Shown one piece after another: positions 18,104 through 27,999 of a DNA stretch of 64,000 nt. A model generated the notes under the pieces. That model ran no database searches. It was not told the origin of the DNA and saw nothing but the letters and a program-made list of their open reading frames with translations. Both the position numbers and the translations under genes were made by a program. Where the stretch lies: the NCBI GenBank assembly GCA_032139905.1, contig JAQJDB010000005.1:417001-481000 (forward strand), given 5' to 3'. Within the stretch, counting starts at the first letter, position 1. Each line of letters starts with the position of its first letter. The stretch is from Nitrospira sp. MA-1 (GTDB taxonomy: Bacteria > Nitrospirota > Nitrospiria > Nitrospirales > UBA8639).

Positions 18104-18769
18104 CTATAGGTCAACTGGTTTTTCGAAAAGGTGAGAATGACCTTGCAGAAGGGTTTCTTTTAGGTCCGGATCAAGGATGGTTTGATACAGAGATTTGGCT
18201 TTGGCCAGCAGATCAATGGAGACATGAGTGGCGCCTTGGAGATTGGCTTCCTGTAAGTTCGTCCCGGTCAGGGATGTATCCTGAAGTGAAGCCCCTTCCA
18301 GATTAGCCTGTATGAGTTGAGCCTCACGCAAATCTGTTAAGTGGAGCTTGGCTTTGGCCAGATTGGCACGGGTAAAATTTCCCCATGGAATCGAAGCACG
18401 TGTAAGGGTGGCTCCCTCAAGATTCGCGCCCTCCAGGTTGCAGGCAATGAGCCCGGTTCCGGACAAATCAATCCTGGTCATGGTGGCATGTGAGAGATTA
18501 GCCTTGATCAGATTGGCTTCCTGGACATCGGCTTCGGTGAAGTTCACGCCTGTAAGGTTGGCTTCTGTTAAATTTGCATGAAAGAGATAGGCGTCTGAGA
18601 GGTCGGCACCTTCCAGATTGGCCTGGGCTAAATCGAGTCCGGTAAAGTCATAGCCGGAAAGATCGGCTCCGCTCAGATCGGGTTGAATCGCCTGGCTTGT
18701 CCGTCGAAATTTATTCCATTCCCCGACCCCTCCCTTGATGAGGCGTTCAACATGTTCAGGATTGGCCAT
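18104..18769 (-). CDS. Pentapeptide repeat protein
   Basis: The 221-residue protein is dominated by A(D/N)LxX repeats from about residue 30 to 190 (ANLEGADLSDAYLFHANLTE and onward), which fold as a right-handed quadrilateral beta helix. The function of most such proteins is unknown; some mimic DNA and protect gyrase. There is no signal peptide. It follows hflC on the same strand after about 65 bases and may be in the same transcript. Confidence 0.88.
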   Translation of the reverse strand: MANPEHVERLIKGGVGEWNKFRRTSQAIQPDLSGADLSGYDFTGLDLAQANLEGADLSDAYLFHANLTEANLTGVNFTEADVQEANLIKANLSHATMTRIDLSGTGLIACNLEGANLEGATLTRASIPWGNFTRANLAKAKLHLTDLREAQLIQANLEGASLQDTSLTGTNLQEANLQGATHVSIDLLAKAKSLYQTILDPDLKETLLQGHSHLFEKPVDL

Positions 18770-18835
18770 GGGGAGAGTGTCGGGATTGAACGACGAACCG
18801 GATCGCCTGGCTGAAGGTGGTGGGGTTCTGGTTGT

Positions 18836-19693
18836 TTACCGTTTTTTGAGGTACTTGAGGAATTCCGAATCCGGAGAGAGCACCAACGTGGTATTGGTCG
18901 CAAATGTTTTCTTATAGGCTTCCATGGTTCGGATGAATTCAAAAAATTCCGGACCTTGTTGATAGGCGGTCGCATAGATTTTGTAGGCTTTGGCCTCACC
19001 GTCTCCACGAAGTTCCTGTGCGGTCTTATAGGCCTCGGCTAGAATGATTTGTTTGTCTTTCTCGGCTTCGGAGCGAATCTTTTGGGCTTCTTCCTCCCCC
19101 TCTGCTCGATATTGCTTGGCCTGACGTTCCCGTTCGGCTTGCATTCGTTGGAAAATCGCTTTTTCATTTTGCTCAGGCAGGTCGGCTCGCTTAATGCGCA
19201 CATCCAGGACCTCAAGGCCGTAGGTCGAGGCTTTTTCGTTGGAACGATCTGACACGACCTTCATGATCAATGCACGGTTTGCGGAAACGATTTCCGTCAG
19301 TTCATGCCGGCCCAACTCAACACGCAATTCCGAGTAAATGATATCGTCCAGGCGCTGGAGGGCACCTCGTTGTGTCTGAAATGCCTGATAGACTTTTAAG
19401 GGATCCACTATGCGCCATTTGGCGAAATTGTCGATCACCATAGACTTCTTGTCACTGGTAATGACATCTCGCACGGGAGCGTCATAATCCAAATAACGCT
19501 TATCAAAAAATGTGACTTGATGATAAAAGGGAATTTTAAACTTCAACCCTGGTTCCGTGATGGTTTGGACAGGTTTTCCTAATGCGACCACAATAGCCGT
19601 TTCGGTTAAGTCGACCACAAAAAATGGAGATAGACCTAAGACCAAAAGCAGTCCAAAAACTAAGATGACACCCATGAGGAGATTTTGTTTCAT
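18836..19693 (-). CDS. hflC: HflC, FtsH-protease modulator
   Basis: The 285-residue protein has an N-terminal membrane anchor (VILVFGLLLVLGLSPFFVV) followed by an SPFH/band-7 domain (ETAIVVALGKPVQTI, then PFYHQVTFFDKRYLDYD) and a long charged helix (QAERERQAKQYRAEGEEEAQ). HflC pairs with HflK to form a cage around the FtsH protease. Its start overlaps the hflK stop by four bases (ATGA), which indicates translational coupling. Confidence 0.95.
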   Translation of the reverse strand: MKQNLLMGVILVFGLLLVLGLSPFFVVDLTETAIVVALGKPVQTITEPGLKFKIPFYHQVTFFDKRYLDYDAPVRDVITSDKKSMVIDNFAKWRIVDPLKVYQAFQTQRGALQRLDDIIYSELRVELGRHELTEIVSANRALIMKVVSDRSNEKASTYGLEVLDVRIKRADLPEQNEKAIFQRMQAERERQAKQYRAEGEEEAQKIRSEAEKDKQIILAEAYKTAQELRGDGEAKAYKIYATAYQQGPEFFEFIRTMEAYKKTFATNTTLVLSPDSEFLKYLKKR

Positions 19694-20730
19694 CGGTTGT
19701 CCCCTCCTTGCGTGGTTGTTTCTCCGCGCGAGCGGGATTGGCGGTCTAACGGAAGGAAGGGCAGGACGTTGCCGGCTGCCTTGGAATCCAGAATAATTTT
19801 TTCCGTGTTTGCCATGACTTCTTCCATCGTTTCAATGTAGACCCGTTTACTAATGACATCCTTGGCCAGTTTGTATTCTTTTAAAGTCTGGAGAAAGTAA
19901 TTGGCTTCTCCCTCCGCACGTGCAATCCGTGACTGTGCGCTCCCTTTGGCCTGGTTGATGCCTTGAGCCGCTTCCCCTTTGGCTCTGGGGATGAGATCGT
20001 TTCGGTAGCCGTGAGACTGGTTAATGAGTTTTTCGCGGTCTTCCTTGGCGCTGGCGACATCTTTAAAAGCCGCGGCGACAGCATCCGGAGGATTCACATC
20101 CTGAAGTTGGATTGTGGCCACTTGTACGCCAGCCAGGTACTGGTCGAGGATGCCTTGAAGCAGGTCTTGAGCTTCCTGTTGAATTTGCGCTTTGCCGATC
20201 GTTAGCGCTTCATCAATCTTGCTTTTGCCTATGACTTCACGCATGGCCGCTTCAGCTGCATTGTGAATGGTGGCTTCCACATCCGCGACTTTATATAAAT
20301 AATTTTTAGCTTCTTTGATTTTATATTGGACGATGAACTCGAGAGACAGAATATTCATGTCACCGGTCAACATGAGGGCTTCTCTGGGAACGAATTGGGT
20401 GCGTCCGCGGTCTTCGCGGAATCCCACCTCCACTCGATGGAGTTTTTCAACCTTGGGTGTGTCAACTGTTTCTACAAATGGAATCTTGAAATGTGGGCCG
20501 GATTCAACCTCGCGAACAATATCGCCAAACCGTTTCACCAGACCTTGCTCGTCCGGAGCCACAATAAACACTGATTGCCAGAGAGCTAGGACGGCTAAGA
20601 CGATGTAAATGATTGATTTGAAACCCCGGCCGGGCACGAGTCGAGTGATTTGTTCTTGTGCTTTCCGGAGCGCTTCATCGAGGGGGTCTTGACCGCTTCC
20701 TCCCCACGGATCTTTAGGTTCCCATGCCAT
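19690..20730 (-). CDS. hflK: HflK, FtsH-protease modulator
   Basis: The 346-residue protein has a Gly/Pro-rich cytoplasmic start (WGGSGQDPLDEALRKAQEQI), one membrane segment (IIYIVLAVLALWQSVFIV), an SPFH domain (PDEQGLVKRFGDIVREVESG) and a coiled coil. It forms the HflKC complex with the downstream hflC product. The order hflK-hflC is the standard one. Confidence 0.95.
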   Translation of the reverse strand: MAWEPKDPWGGSGQDPLDEALRKAQEQITRLVPGRGFKSIIYIVLAVLALWQSVFIVAPDEQGLVKRFGDIVREVESGPHFKIPFVETVDTPKVEKLHRVEVGFREDRGRTQFVPREALMLTGDMNILSLEFIVQYKIKEAKNYLYKVADVEATIHNAAEAAMREVIGKSKIDEALTIGKAQIQQEAQDLLQGILDQYLAGVQVATIQLQDVNPPDAVAAAFKDVASAKEDREKLINQSHGYRNDLIPRAKGEAAQGINQAKGSAQSRIARAEGEANYFLQTLKEYKLAKDVISKRVYIETMEEVMANTEKIILDSKAAGNVLPFLPLDRQSRSRGETTTQGGDNR

Positions 20731-21487
20731 ACGTTAGTCCTATGTTTGAGTTACAAGCGGGATGTGCGAGGTAATTACTGTAGGTACGTGAACCACGGTA
20801 ACAGAAATTTTTGAGTGGGGCAATAAAAGATCAATGAATCCTGTTCCACACAGGCAGGGAGTGCCGTGTGGCAATTCCCTTTCTGCAATGGATTTGCTCT
20901 ATTTGCTATTTTAGTAAATGGCCTAGTCAGGTATTTGGCCTTGGTCCAAGAAAGAAAAATTCTTATTCCTATGGGGAGCAAAAAATTGGAAAAAACCTTG
21001 GCGGAATTTTTCCCATGAGGTTTGTGGAGAATGGAGGATGGATTGAAGGGTAAAAGACTTCCATCACGTAGTCGTCCTGAGGGAGTTTTCTACGGGCTCA
21101 TAAATAGGTGATGTCGATTCAATCGCCGTAGAGAGCTTGGTGGTATGGCAACAAGGAAATAAGTTGTATTTTTTAGGAGGGATGTTTTTGACGACAGGGA
21201 GAAGATCTTAGTTGCCTGTTCGATGATTTGAGTGTTTTGGGGGTAGGCCGAGCTTTTTCAGGGCCTGTCGTTCCTACACTGGAGGGCCTGCCACCTGGTC
21301 CTTACCAAGGGATTAAAATTGACGGAGTACAGGGAGGAATGTTTGTGGTAGACAGGGCGTTAGCTAAGGGAAAGTCTTGTGGGATCGCCCCAGTCTGATG
21401 TACTCGCTGGAATAATTGAGTAGGGCAGAGAAAATGTCCCTTGGGAAGTGTGGAGAGACGTTTTGTGATTGACCGACAGCGCTGACA
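20731..21487. other. Intergenic region, nothing recognised
   Basis: About 750 bases between divergent hflK and rluE. I saw no frame with family resemblance, no RNA gene and no strong hairpin. It should contain both promoters. Confidence 0.4.
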
Positions 21488-22090
21488 ATGAAATCAAAAT
21501 TTCAAGCTAGGACATCCTCGCAATTACCTCATCGGCATTTGATGCTGCATAAGCCTTACGGGGTTCTGTCAAAATTTACCGATTCCGAAGGACGTCCGAC
21601 GTTAGCCGACTATGTGAATGAGTTACGGGTGTATCCGGCCGGGCGATTGGATATGGATAGTGAAGGCCTGCTTCTGCTGACTTCCGATGGAGATCTGGCT
21701 CATCGTTTGACCTCGCCATTTCAGAAAGTTTCCAAAACCTATTTGGTGCAGGTGGAACGTATTCCAGATGAATCAGCCCTCGTGGAGCTTCGGGAAGGCG
21801 TCATGGTCAAAGGTAAGCGGACCCGGCCGGCTAAAGTTCAGCTTCTTCACGGTGAGCCGGACGTCTATCCTCGCCCCGTCCCCATTCGTTTTCGCAAATC
21901 CGTTCCCACGGTATGGTTGCGTATGGAAATTCAAGAAGGCATGAACAGGCAGATTCGGCATATGACTGCACAAGTCGGACACCCGTGTCTCAGAATCATT
22001 CGTGTCGCCATCGGGCCGATTCGGTTGGGCTCTCTTGCGCCTGGACAATGGAGGGAGCTGCGAACAGGAGAATTGCGCGGGTTGTCCTAG
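21488..22090 (+). CDS. rluE: rRNA pseudouridine synthase, RluE/RsuA family
   Basis: The 200-residue enzyme converts a specific uridine to pseudouridine; in E. coli RluE the target is 23S rRNA U2457. It has LMLHKPYGVLSKFTD, the catalytic motif PAGRLDMDSEGLLLLTSDG containing the nucleophilic Asp, YLVQVE, and the C-terminal EGMNRQIRHMTAQVGHPCLRI motif. There is no N-terminal S4 domain. That absence and the length favour RluE over RsuA or RluB. Confidence 0.9.
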   Translation: MKSKFQARTSSQLPHRHLMLHKPYGVLSKFTDSEGRPTLADYVNELRVYPAGRLDMDSEGLLLLTSDGDLAHRLTSPFQKVSKTYLVQVERIPDESALVELREGVMVKGKRTRPAKVQLLHGEPDVYPRPVPIRFRKSVPTVWLRMEIQEGMNRQIRHMTAQVGHPCLRIIRVAIGPIRLGSLAPGQWRELRTGELRGLS

Positions 22091-22141
22091 GGCTTACTGA
22101 ATCGAATGTGTGGACAGGAACAAGCCATTCGGATGAAATAA

Positions 22142-22255
22142 TTAGCAGGAGCCGGAACAACCCTTATATTTGACCTTGATCAGGGTGTTGGTGTCGATAA
22201 AATAGGTATTAGGGTTTTTACCTTGAACATTGTTACGCAGACAGGTAAAATTCAC
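22142..22255 (-). pseudogene. Possible remnant or tiny gene, 37 aa
   Basis: On the minus strand a GTG-initiated frame reads NFTCLRNNVQGKN, then TYFIDTNTLIKVKYKGCSG, with three cysteines and protein-like composition. There is no good ribosome site, and stop codons lie immediately upstream. It may be the 3' remnant of a lost gene. The rest of 22091-22577 shows nothing recognisable. Confidence 0.25.
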
Positions 22256-22577
22256 CGCTCGTCATCAATGAACATGCGTTGATGGCCGACGGAATAGCGG
22301 CATGACACATTTTTGAATCAGGCCGATGTCATGATCGTGTCTGGTCGGTCAAGGACGGTCCCCCGCACGCTGTTTTGTCTCCCAGCTAGAACGACATAAG
22401 GAAGTTGATTCGAGAATGGAGCATTTCTCTGTGAACAAATGGAGGGTCGGTTCTTAGGTTGTAACGTATGGTCTTAGCCCATAGCCGGAATTCACCGGTC
22501 CCATTCTATCGTTCCTGTTGAGGTGGTGCTAACAATTTACTTCTGGTCACTTACATAAGAATGGAGATATTCCCATC

Positions 22578-24719
22578 ATGTCGGTAACTATTATTCTGGC
22601 CCTGTCCGTTCTTGGATTAGCTATCGCGTATTACTATTCTTCATCGGTTTTAAAGATCCCCATTGATATGGGTGTCGAAGATCCGGAAACACGGAAGCGT
22701 CTGGCGAAAATCCATTCCGCTATTGCCACCGGGGCCATGGCATTCCTGAAGCAAGAATACAAAATTATGGCCATTTTTATGGTGGTCTTTGCGGCAATCA
22801 TTGCGGTGCTCATTGATGACCATCATACGGACTATGTGAATGAAGGGCTGTATACCGCTATTGCCTTTATCTTTGGCGCCATCATTTCGATTGCCTCCGG
22901 TTTTATCGGGATGAAGATTGCGACACAGGGCAATGTGCGGACGACGGTTTCTGCCAATCAATCTCTCTCCACCGCATTTAATGTCGCGCTGCATTCCGGA
23001 GCTGTGATGGGTTTTGCGTTGGTCGGCTTGGCGGCTTTAGGACTGTTAATTATCTATCTTGGACTCAAAAGTATCATGCCGGATCAACTCCCGACGCACA
23101 TTCTGATGGAGGTGATTGCCGGCTTCGGCCTCGGAGGATCGTCCATCGCGTTATTTGCGCGGGTGGGTGGAGGAATATTCACAAAAGCCGCTGATGTCGG
23201 GGCCGATTTAGTCGGAAAAGTTGAAGCGGGGATTCCGGAAGATGATCCGCGTAATCCTGCGGTGATTGCCGATAACGTAGGCGATAACGTGGGTGACGTG
23301 GCCGGAATGGGGGCCGACCTATTTGGTTCCTGCGCGGAAAGTACCTGCGCCGCCATGGTGATTAGTGCGGTCGCCTTTTCCGGGATGGTGGATGCGTTGT
23401 TGTATCCAATCCTTATTTCTGCCATCGGCATCCCAGTGAGTCTTCTCACTCTGTTGATGGTCAAGGTCACTTCCGAGGACCAGGTTGGCCCGGCCCTGAA
23501 AAAGATGCTCATCATCTCCAGTGCGTTGATGGCGGTGGTGATGTTGTTTGTGACCAAGGCCATGCTCCCGGATACTTTTGAAATTAATGGGCAGGCGTAT
23601 ACGGATCTAGGGGTGTATTTTTGCTTCCTGACAGGTCTTATTGCCGGGCTTGCTGTGGGATTGATGACTGAGTACTACACTTCCCATGACTATAAGCCTG
23701 TGCGGGAAGTGGCGAAATCCTGTGAAACGGGTGCAGCCACCAATATCATTTTTGGACTGGCTCTCGGCTATCAGAGTGCCGTGGGCCCTTATCTCGCCAT
23801 TGGTCTCGCCATCTATATCCCGTGGATGTTAGCCGGCATGTATGGGGTGGCCATTGCCTCTCTTGGTATGTTGGGAACTCTGGTGATTGCACTCACGATC
23901 GATGCCTATGGACCGGTTTCTGATAATGCTGGCGGTATCGCTGAAATGGCCGGTATGCCGGAACATGTCCGTAAACGGACGGATGTGTTGGATGCTGCCG
24001 GAAATACGACTGCCGCCATTGGGAAGGGCTTTGCCATCGGAGCGGCTATTTTGACGTCATTGGCCCTGTTCGCCGCGTTCCTCACCAGGGCGGACTTGCT
24101 GCTCAAGGAACAACATGGGCAGGATTTTGATCTGTTAGGCAGTATTAATTTGCTGGATCCCCTGGTGTTTACCGGGCTGTTTATCGGAGCCGTGTTGCCC
24201 GCCTATTTTTCCGCCATGACGATGAAGTCGGTGGGGTCGGCGGCTTATAAGATGATTGAGGAAGTCCGACGTCAGTTCCGCACCATTCCCGGCCTCATGG
24301 AAGGGAAAGCCGAGGCGGATTATGAACAATGTGTCGCTATTTCAACTCAGGCGGCTTTAAAAGAAATGATTGCACCGGGCATTCTGATTATGGGAACACC
24401 CCTGATCACTGGATTCCTGTTTGGGATTCAAGCGGTGGCTGGGGTGCTTGCCGGTTCCCTTGTCGCCGGGGGCGTCATCGCCATCTCCTCATCAAATAGT
24501 GGTGGTGCTTGGGATAATGCGAAGAAATTTATTGAGGCAGGAAATCTTGGCGGGAAGGGTACCGATACCCATAAGGCCGCAGTTGTTGGTGATACCGTTG
24601 GTGATCCCCTTAAAGATACCTCAGGGCCGTCGTTGAATATCCTGATCAAACTTTCAGCTATTTTGTCACTGGTGTTTGTGCCATTTTTCGTCCAGTATGG
24701 CGGGCTATTGATAAAGTAA
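22578..24719 (+). CDS. hppA: Membrane-bound proton/sodium-translocating pyrophosphatase
   Basis: The 713-residue, roughly 16-helix membrane enzyme couples PPi hydrolysis to ion export. Substrate-site motifs are visible: [20 protein letters not shown], then [17 protein letters not shown], and near the C-terminus [12 protein letters not shown] and [15 protein letters not shown]. The sequence [10 protein letters not shown] has Ala where potassium-independent enzymes carry Lys, so this belongs to the potassium-dependent class. The [12 protein letters not shown] segment lacks the usual Glu directly after GADLF, so ion choice cannot be read simply. In Nitrospira it could save energy from biosynthetic PPi. 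Confidence 0.95.
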   Translation: MSVTIILALSVLGLAIAYYYSSSVLKIPIDMGVEDPETRKRLAKIHSAIATGAMAFLKQEYKIMAIFMVVFAAIIAVLIDDHHTDYVNEGLYTAIAFIFGAIISIASGFIGMKIATQGNVRTTVSANQSLSTAFNVALHSGAVMGFALVGLAALGLLIIYLGLKSIMPDQLPTHILMEVIAGFGLGGSSIALFARVGGGIFTKAADVGADLVGKVEAGIPEDDPRNPAVIADNVGDNVGDVAGMGADLFGSCAESTCAAMVISAVAFSGMVDALLYPILISAIGIPVSLLTLLMVKVTSEDQVGPALKKMLIISSALMAVVMLFVTKAMLPDTFEINGQAYTDLGVYFCFLTGLIAGLAVGLMTEYYTSHDYKPVREVAKSCETGAATNIIFGLALGYQSAVGPYLAIGLAIYIPWMLAGMYGVAIASLGMLGTLVIALTIDAYGPVSDNAGGIAEMAGMPEHVRKRTDVLDAAGNTTAAIGKGFAIGAAILTSLALFAAFLTRADLLLKEQHGQDFDLLGSINLLDPLVFTGLFIGAVLPAYFSAMTMKSVGSAAYKMIEEVRRQFRTIPGLMEGKAEADYEQCVAISTQAALKEMIAPGILIMGTPLITGFLFGIQAVAGVLAGSLVAGGVIAISSSNSGGAWDNAKKFIEAGNLGGKGTDTHKAAVVGDTVGDPLKDTSGPSLNILIKLSAILSLVFVPFFVQYGGLLIK

Positions 24720-25254
24720 TTTCTGCAGACCATAGGCGCCCAACAAGTCCTGAGCTTTCTTCTGTTTGGTTGGGCCGAATTCCGTGATCCATCGGATAAT
24801 GGGTGCTACAGACGGTGTTTTCATTTTAAGTGATATAGCGAGACTGGTTAAAGCCTTATATGTGGTATTCATGCCTATCTTGATGTGGTATTTTTCATTA
24901 TTCTATTCGGTGTGGAATTTTCATCTCTCTCTTTATCCTCCTTTTTTCTTCCTAGCTGTGGTTGGCCAAGCTGGTCATTTCATCGGTCATTCCCCTAATT
25001 TTTACCGGTCTTATTACAACAAGGATTGATGTTCTGAAGTTTTTACGGGCGGGATCGCCAGTTTGGTGAAATGAGAATAGCCAGGAGGCGCTTGGGTCTT
25101 TCTCATTCATGGTGGTTCCGGTTCGTATCGATTTGAGGGAAAACGCATTCAGGGGAAGGGGGTGATCTCTCTCCATTGGTATGCGCCCTGCCTAATTCTG
25201 GTAGACAGGTTTCCTAATGAATCGAGATGGCTGCTTGAAAAGGGAGTACTTGGA
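24720..25254. other. Intergenic region, no supported gene
   Basis: About 535 bases. An 87-codon hydrophobic frame at 24766 lacks a ribosome site and family resemblance and was not accepted. No hairpin with a T-run was found after hppA. Confidence 0.4.
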
Positions 25255-26082
25255 ATGGAATCACCCAACCAACTAGATGATTCTTTCTTTCAGAGAAAGA
25301 GAAGGTCTGAGGCCATTGCTTCCGCGGAAATGGAACTGTTGCTGCGGGTGATCTCCCAAGATCTTTCTGCTCCAATGGCAACTATTCAGGATACCTGTCG
25401 GCAACTCGCCATGGTGTTCAACCGGCTGAATGAATCATTTGAGGAGGAGGCCTCATTCGGTAATGCACGGGGTCCATTCGATCCTTTGGTCACAAAAGAA
25501 ATCCCCGAGGCCGTACAGCGTATACGAGGTGAGGTGGATCATATGCGTTGCCTCACGTCGGGACTTCTCCAATTTATCCGGCTTGGGCAGATTGTCCTTC
25601 AGTGGGAGGGCCTGGACGTGAATCAACTTGTGATGGGAATCGTGACTTCCATGGAGAGGAAACTCAAAACCAAGGAAGTCGTGGTTCGTATTGAGGATCT
25701 TCCAGATTGTATGGGTGACGAGGTGTTGGTGAATCAAGTTTTTGCGAATCTGCTTGATAATGCGCAGAAATATCTCGATCCTGAACGTCCTGGAGAAATT
25801 ATTATTTCCGGTAAAGCGATGCATGGATGGTCGGTCTATTCTGTTGGGGATAACGGGATCGGGCTTGCCGAAGAACATCATGCCCGAATTTTTGAGGCAT
25901 TCTCGCATCCGGTCGTGGAGCCGAAAGATCGTCAAGGGTTTGGTTTGGCCATTGTGCGTCGGATCATTGATCGGCATCAAGGAAATATTGAAGTCGAATC
26001 GACTCCGGGGCAAGGCTCGACCTTTCGGGTGTATTTTCCTCGAGCGATCATTGCCGAGGAAGGAGGAGGGAAAGAAGAATGA
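25255..26082 (+). CDS. Histidine-kinase-like protein lacking the acceptor histidine
   Basis: The 275-residue protein starts at ATG 25255, with AGGGAG eight bases upstream. It has a complete GHKL ATP-binding domain: N-box NQVFANLLDNAQKYLDPE, G1 VGDNGIGLAEE, F-box ARIFEAF and G2 GFGLAIVRRIIDRHQG. The dimerisation helix reads VISQDLSAPMATIQ where classical kinases read SHDLRxPL. Gln35 therefore replaces the phosphorylated His. There is no sensor domain or membrane segment and no response regulator nearby. It could be an ATP-binding regulator or a non-phosphorylating partner of another kinase. Confidence 0.8.
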   Translation: MESPNQLDDSFFQRKRRSEAIASAEMELLLRVISQDLSAPMATIQDTCRQLAMVFNRLNESFEEEASFGNARGPFDPLVTKEIPEAVQRIRGEVDHMRCLTSGLLQFIRLGQIVLQWEGLDVNQLVMGIVTSMERKLKTKEVVVRIEDLPDCMGDEVLVNQVFANLLDNAQKYLDPERPGEIIISGKAMHGWSVYSVGDNGIGLAEEHHARIFEAFSHPVVEPKDRQGFGLAIVRRIIDRHQGNIEVESTPGQGSTFRVYFPRAIIAEEGGGKEE

Positions 26083-26324
26083 ATCGAAGGAAATAAAAAA
26101 GTGTTATTCCCAATCGGGCCACTTGAACTTAACCATCTTCACTTGGTCAGCCACCTCCGGCAGAGGCCTTTGCTTGCTTGGCATGGTTTCATGAGGAAGT
26201 CGTCAGTCACTGGGTGTGGCTTAGATCTTCTTTTGGTATTCCGTGAATTGGACTGTTGAATATTGTAAAAATTTCGCCGCTTCATCAGCTTAGGAGTCAA
26301 CGAGGCTCATCAGAGAAAAATAGT

Positions 26325-26445
26325 GGAGTGTTCAAAAAGGCCCGTCCAGCAAGGCCGCAGCCGCTTGGACGAGCGGAGCGTACGGAGGAGTACGTGAGCA
26401 CGGCCAATGGGCGAGAACACCGCTGGCGGCATTTTTCAACATTCC
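26325..26445 (-). repeat. Dispersed Nitrospira-type repeat, copy 2
   Basis: On the minus strand this reads TGTTGAAAAATGCCGCCAGC ... GTGCTCACGTACTCC ... GGCCTTTTTGAACACTCC. It is the better-preserved relative of the element at 8165-8400. The ends TTGAAAAA and TTTTTGAA are complementary. The remaining bases in 26083-26682 hold no supported gene. Confidence 0.65.
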
Positions 26446-26682
26446 CTGAATCGACGCGTTTGTTGATGGGACGTAGGAGCCATTCTTCTTGTGGGCCATG
26501 ACCTCTTGCATGGCAAAAAGGCTCTCCGGCCTGAAGCTTGTGGTGAATGGTGTAGTAAGGCGCGTCCCTTTCGGCAGTCGCGAAAGTTTGGAGACAGGCA
26601 GCAAGAAAGAAAAGGTCATTGCTGGGAGCCGAAACCCGTATTTTGATTGTTGAGGACCGAAGTGACCCTCATCGAAAATTTC

Positions 26683-27150
26683 TTACCGATGGCGCCGCGA
26701 TTGGTTCAAGCGCCGAAGGCGTGTTTGTTCTGTCTTGCTGGGTTTTTTAACCGGGCTGGTGTTCTTTTTGTTCTTCCAACCTAACCCTCGCAAAATCCGA
26801 CTCACATGGTCTGGGTGATATTTCACTCCGAAATATCGCCGAATCATCCGGCCAATAAGACGACAGGTCCATTGATCAGTCCGCATCTTGGCAGCTCGTG
26901 GTCCTCGTTGGAGAATCTGGAGGAGATTTTGGCGTTGTTTGGGCGAAAGGCGCGATGGACGTCCGGTATGGGGCTTGGAGTTCAAGGCATTTTTCCCGCC
27001 TTGTTCGAGTGCATCTTTCCATCGCTTAACAGAAGATGGCGCTGCCCCGATTGTGCGAGCAACCTCACGAATACCTCGCCCTTTGGCCAACAGTCTGGCG
27101 GCCATTCGGCGCCTGGCTTCTAGTTTTTCTGCACTACCCTTTGGTCTCAT
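26683..27150 (-). pseudogene. IS630-type transposase, N-terminal DNA-binding part only
   Basis: Starting at ATG 27150 the product has about 155 residues: a helix-turn-helix (GRGIREVARTIGAAPSSVKR), a winged-helix region (SPKQRQNLLQILQRGP) and CRLIGRMIRRYFGVKYHPDH with SRILRGLGW. These are the two DNA-binding domains of IS630-family transposases. The DDE catalytic domain that should follow RGLGW is absent: the frame ends RLRRLNQSRRHR and the next 300 bases lack it. It is probably a truncated insertion-sequence remnant; no terminal repeats were found. Confidence 0.7.
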
Positions 27151-27340
27151 AAATCCATTTCTCGGATTTCTCAATGCGACTCTTGAGGGAATATGTGCAT
27201 CATCCCGTAAAAGACCAAAGGTGGGATGCCTGGAAAAAATTCCGGAAGGGGAGGATGTGATGACAGAAAAATTTCCCCAATTCAAAACGTGAGGAAAGTC
27301 AACCACATGCCTAACACAAAAGGAGTGGAGCAGATACTAT

Positions 27341-27994
27341 TCAGAGAGAAGAAGCGGATATTCCCAAATCGCTACTGTTCGCGAGGCACGCGCCTGCATC
27401 GGCCATTTCTTGTAGGGGATTCAGGGAATCTTTTTGTTGGGGAATGCCCCCCTTCGTGGCATCAGTGAGCAGGACGACTCGAAGCCCGCGTTGACAGCCA
27501 TCGAGAACCGTGTGTTTGACGCAATGTTCGGTAGGTAAGCCCAGCACATACAATGTTTGAATGTTGAGATCTTCCAGTCGGTCGGCCAGACTTGTACCAT
27601 CAAAGCCGGATTTCGAATCTTTCTTGGGATCGGTTCCTTTAGAAATGACCATCATTCCAGGAGGAAGGACTAAGTCTGAATGAAATTGAGCTCCACGTGA
27701 CCCTTGAACTGCATGAGTCGGCCAAGGTCCCCGTTCTTCGGTGAAGGAGCTGTGATTGGCCGGGTGCCAATCTCTGGTCGCCAGTATGGGCCAGCCTTGA
27801 CGGCTGAAGTGCTTGATGTAGGCGTTGATGAGAGGGATGAGGCTATCTGCCTCGGGAACAGCCAGTGCGCCACCCGGAAAGAAGTCATTTTGTAGGTCGA
27901 CTAAAAGGAGCGCGGAAAATTGATCGGGTTGGGGAACGGTCGAGGTTTGGATATGTGAGGAATCTGATGGGGAGACATGCTTGGAAAGTTTCAT
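27341..27994 (-). CDS. pncA: Nicotinamidase / isochorismatase-family hydrolase
   Basis: Nicotinamidase deamidates nicotinamide to nicotinate for NAD recycling. The 217-residue protein has ALLLVDLQNDFFPGGALAVP with the catalytic Asp, the metal-site motif TRDWHPANHSSF, WPTHAVQGSRGAQFH, a lysine in ISKGTD, and the nucleophile Cys in LPTEHCVKHTVLDG. The WPxHxVQG motif favours nicotinamidase over other isochorismatase-like enzymes. It lies just downstream of argB on the same strand. Confidence 0.85.
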   Translation of the reverse strand: MKLSKHVSPSDSSHIQTSTVPQPDQFSALLLVDLQNDFFPGGALAVPEADSLIPLINAYIKHFSRQGWPILATRDWHPANHSSFTEERGPWPTHAVQGSRGAQFHSDLVLPPGMMVISKGTDPKKDSKSGFDGTSLADRLEDLNIQTLYVLGLPTEHCVKHTVLDGCQRGLRVVLLTDATKGGIPQQKDSLNPLQEMADAGACLANSSDLGISASSL

Positions 27995-27999
27995 GTTCG

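Noticed and set aside
24766-25029. Hydrophobic 87-codon frame after hppA
   Set aside because: No ribosome site, no codon bias, no recognisable family; hydrophobicity follows from the T-rich sequence.
26332-26619. Minus-strand frame crossing the dispersed repeat
   Set aside because: Part of it is simply the translated repeat, which occurs elsewhere as non-coding DNA.
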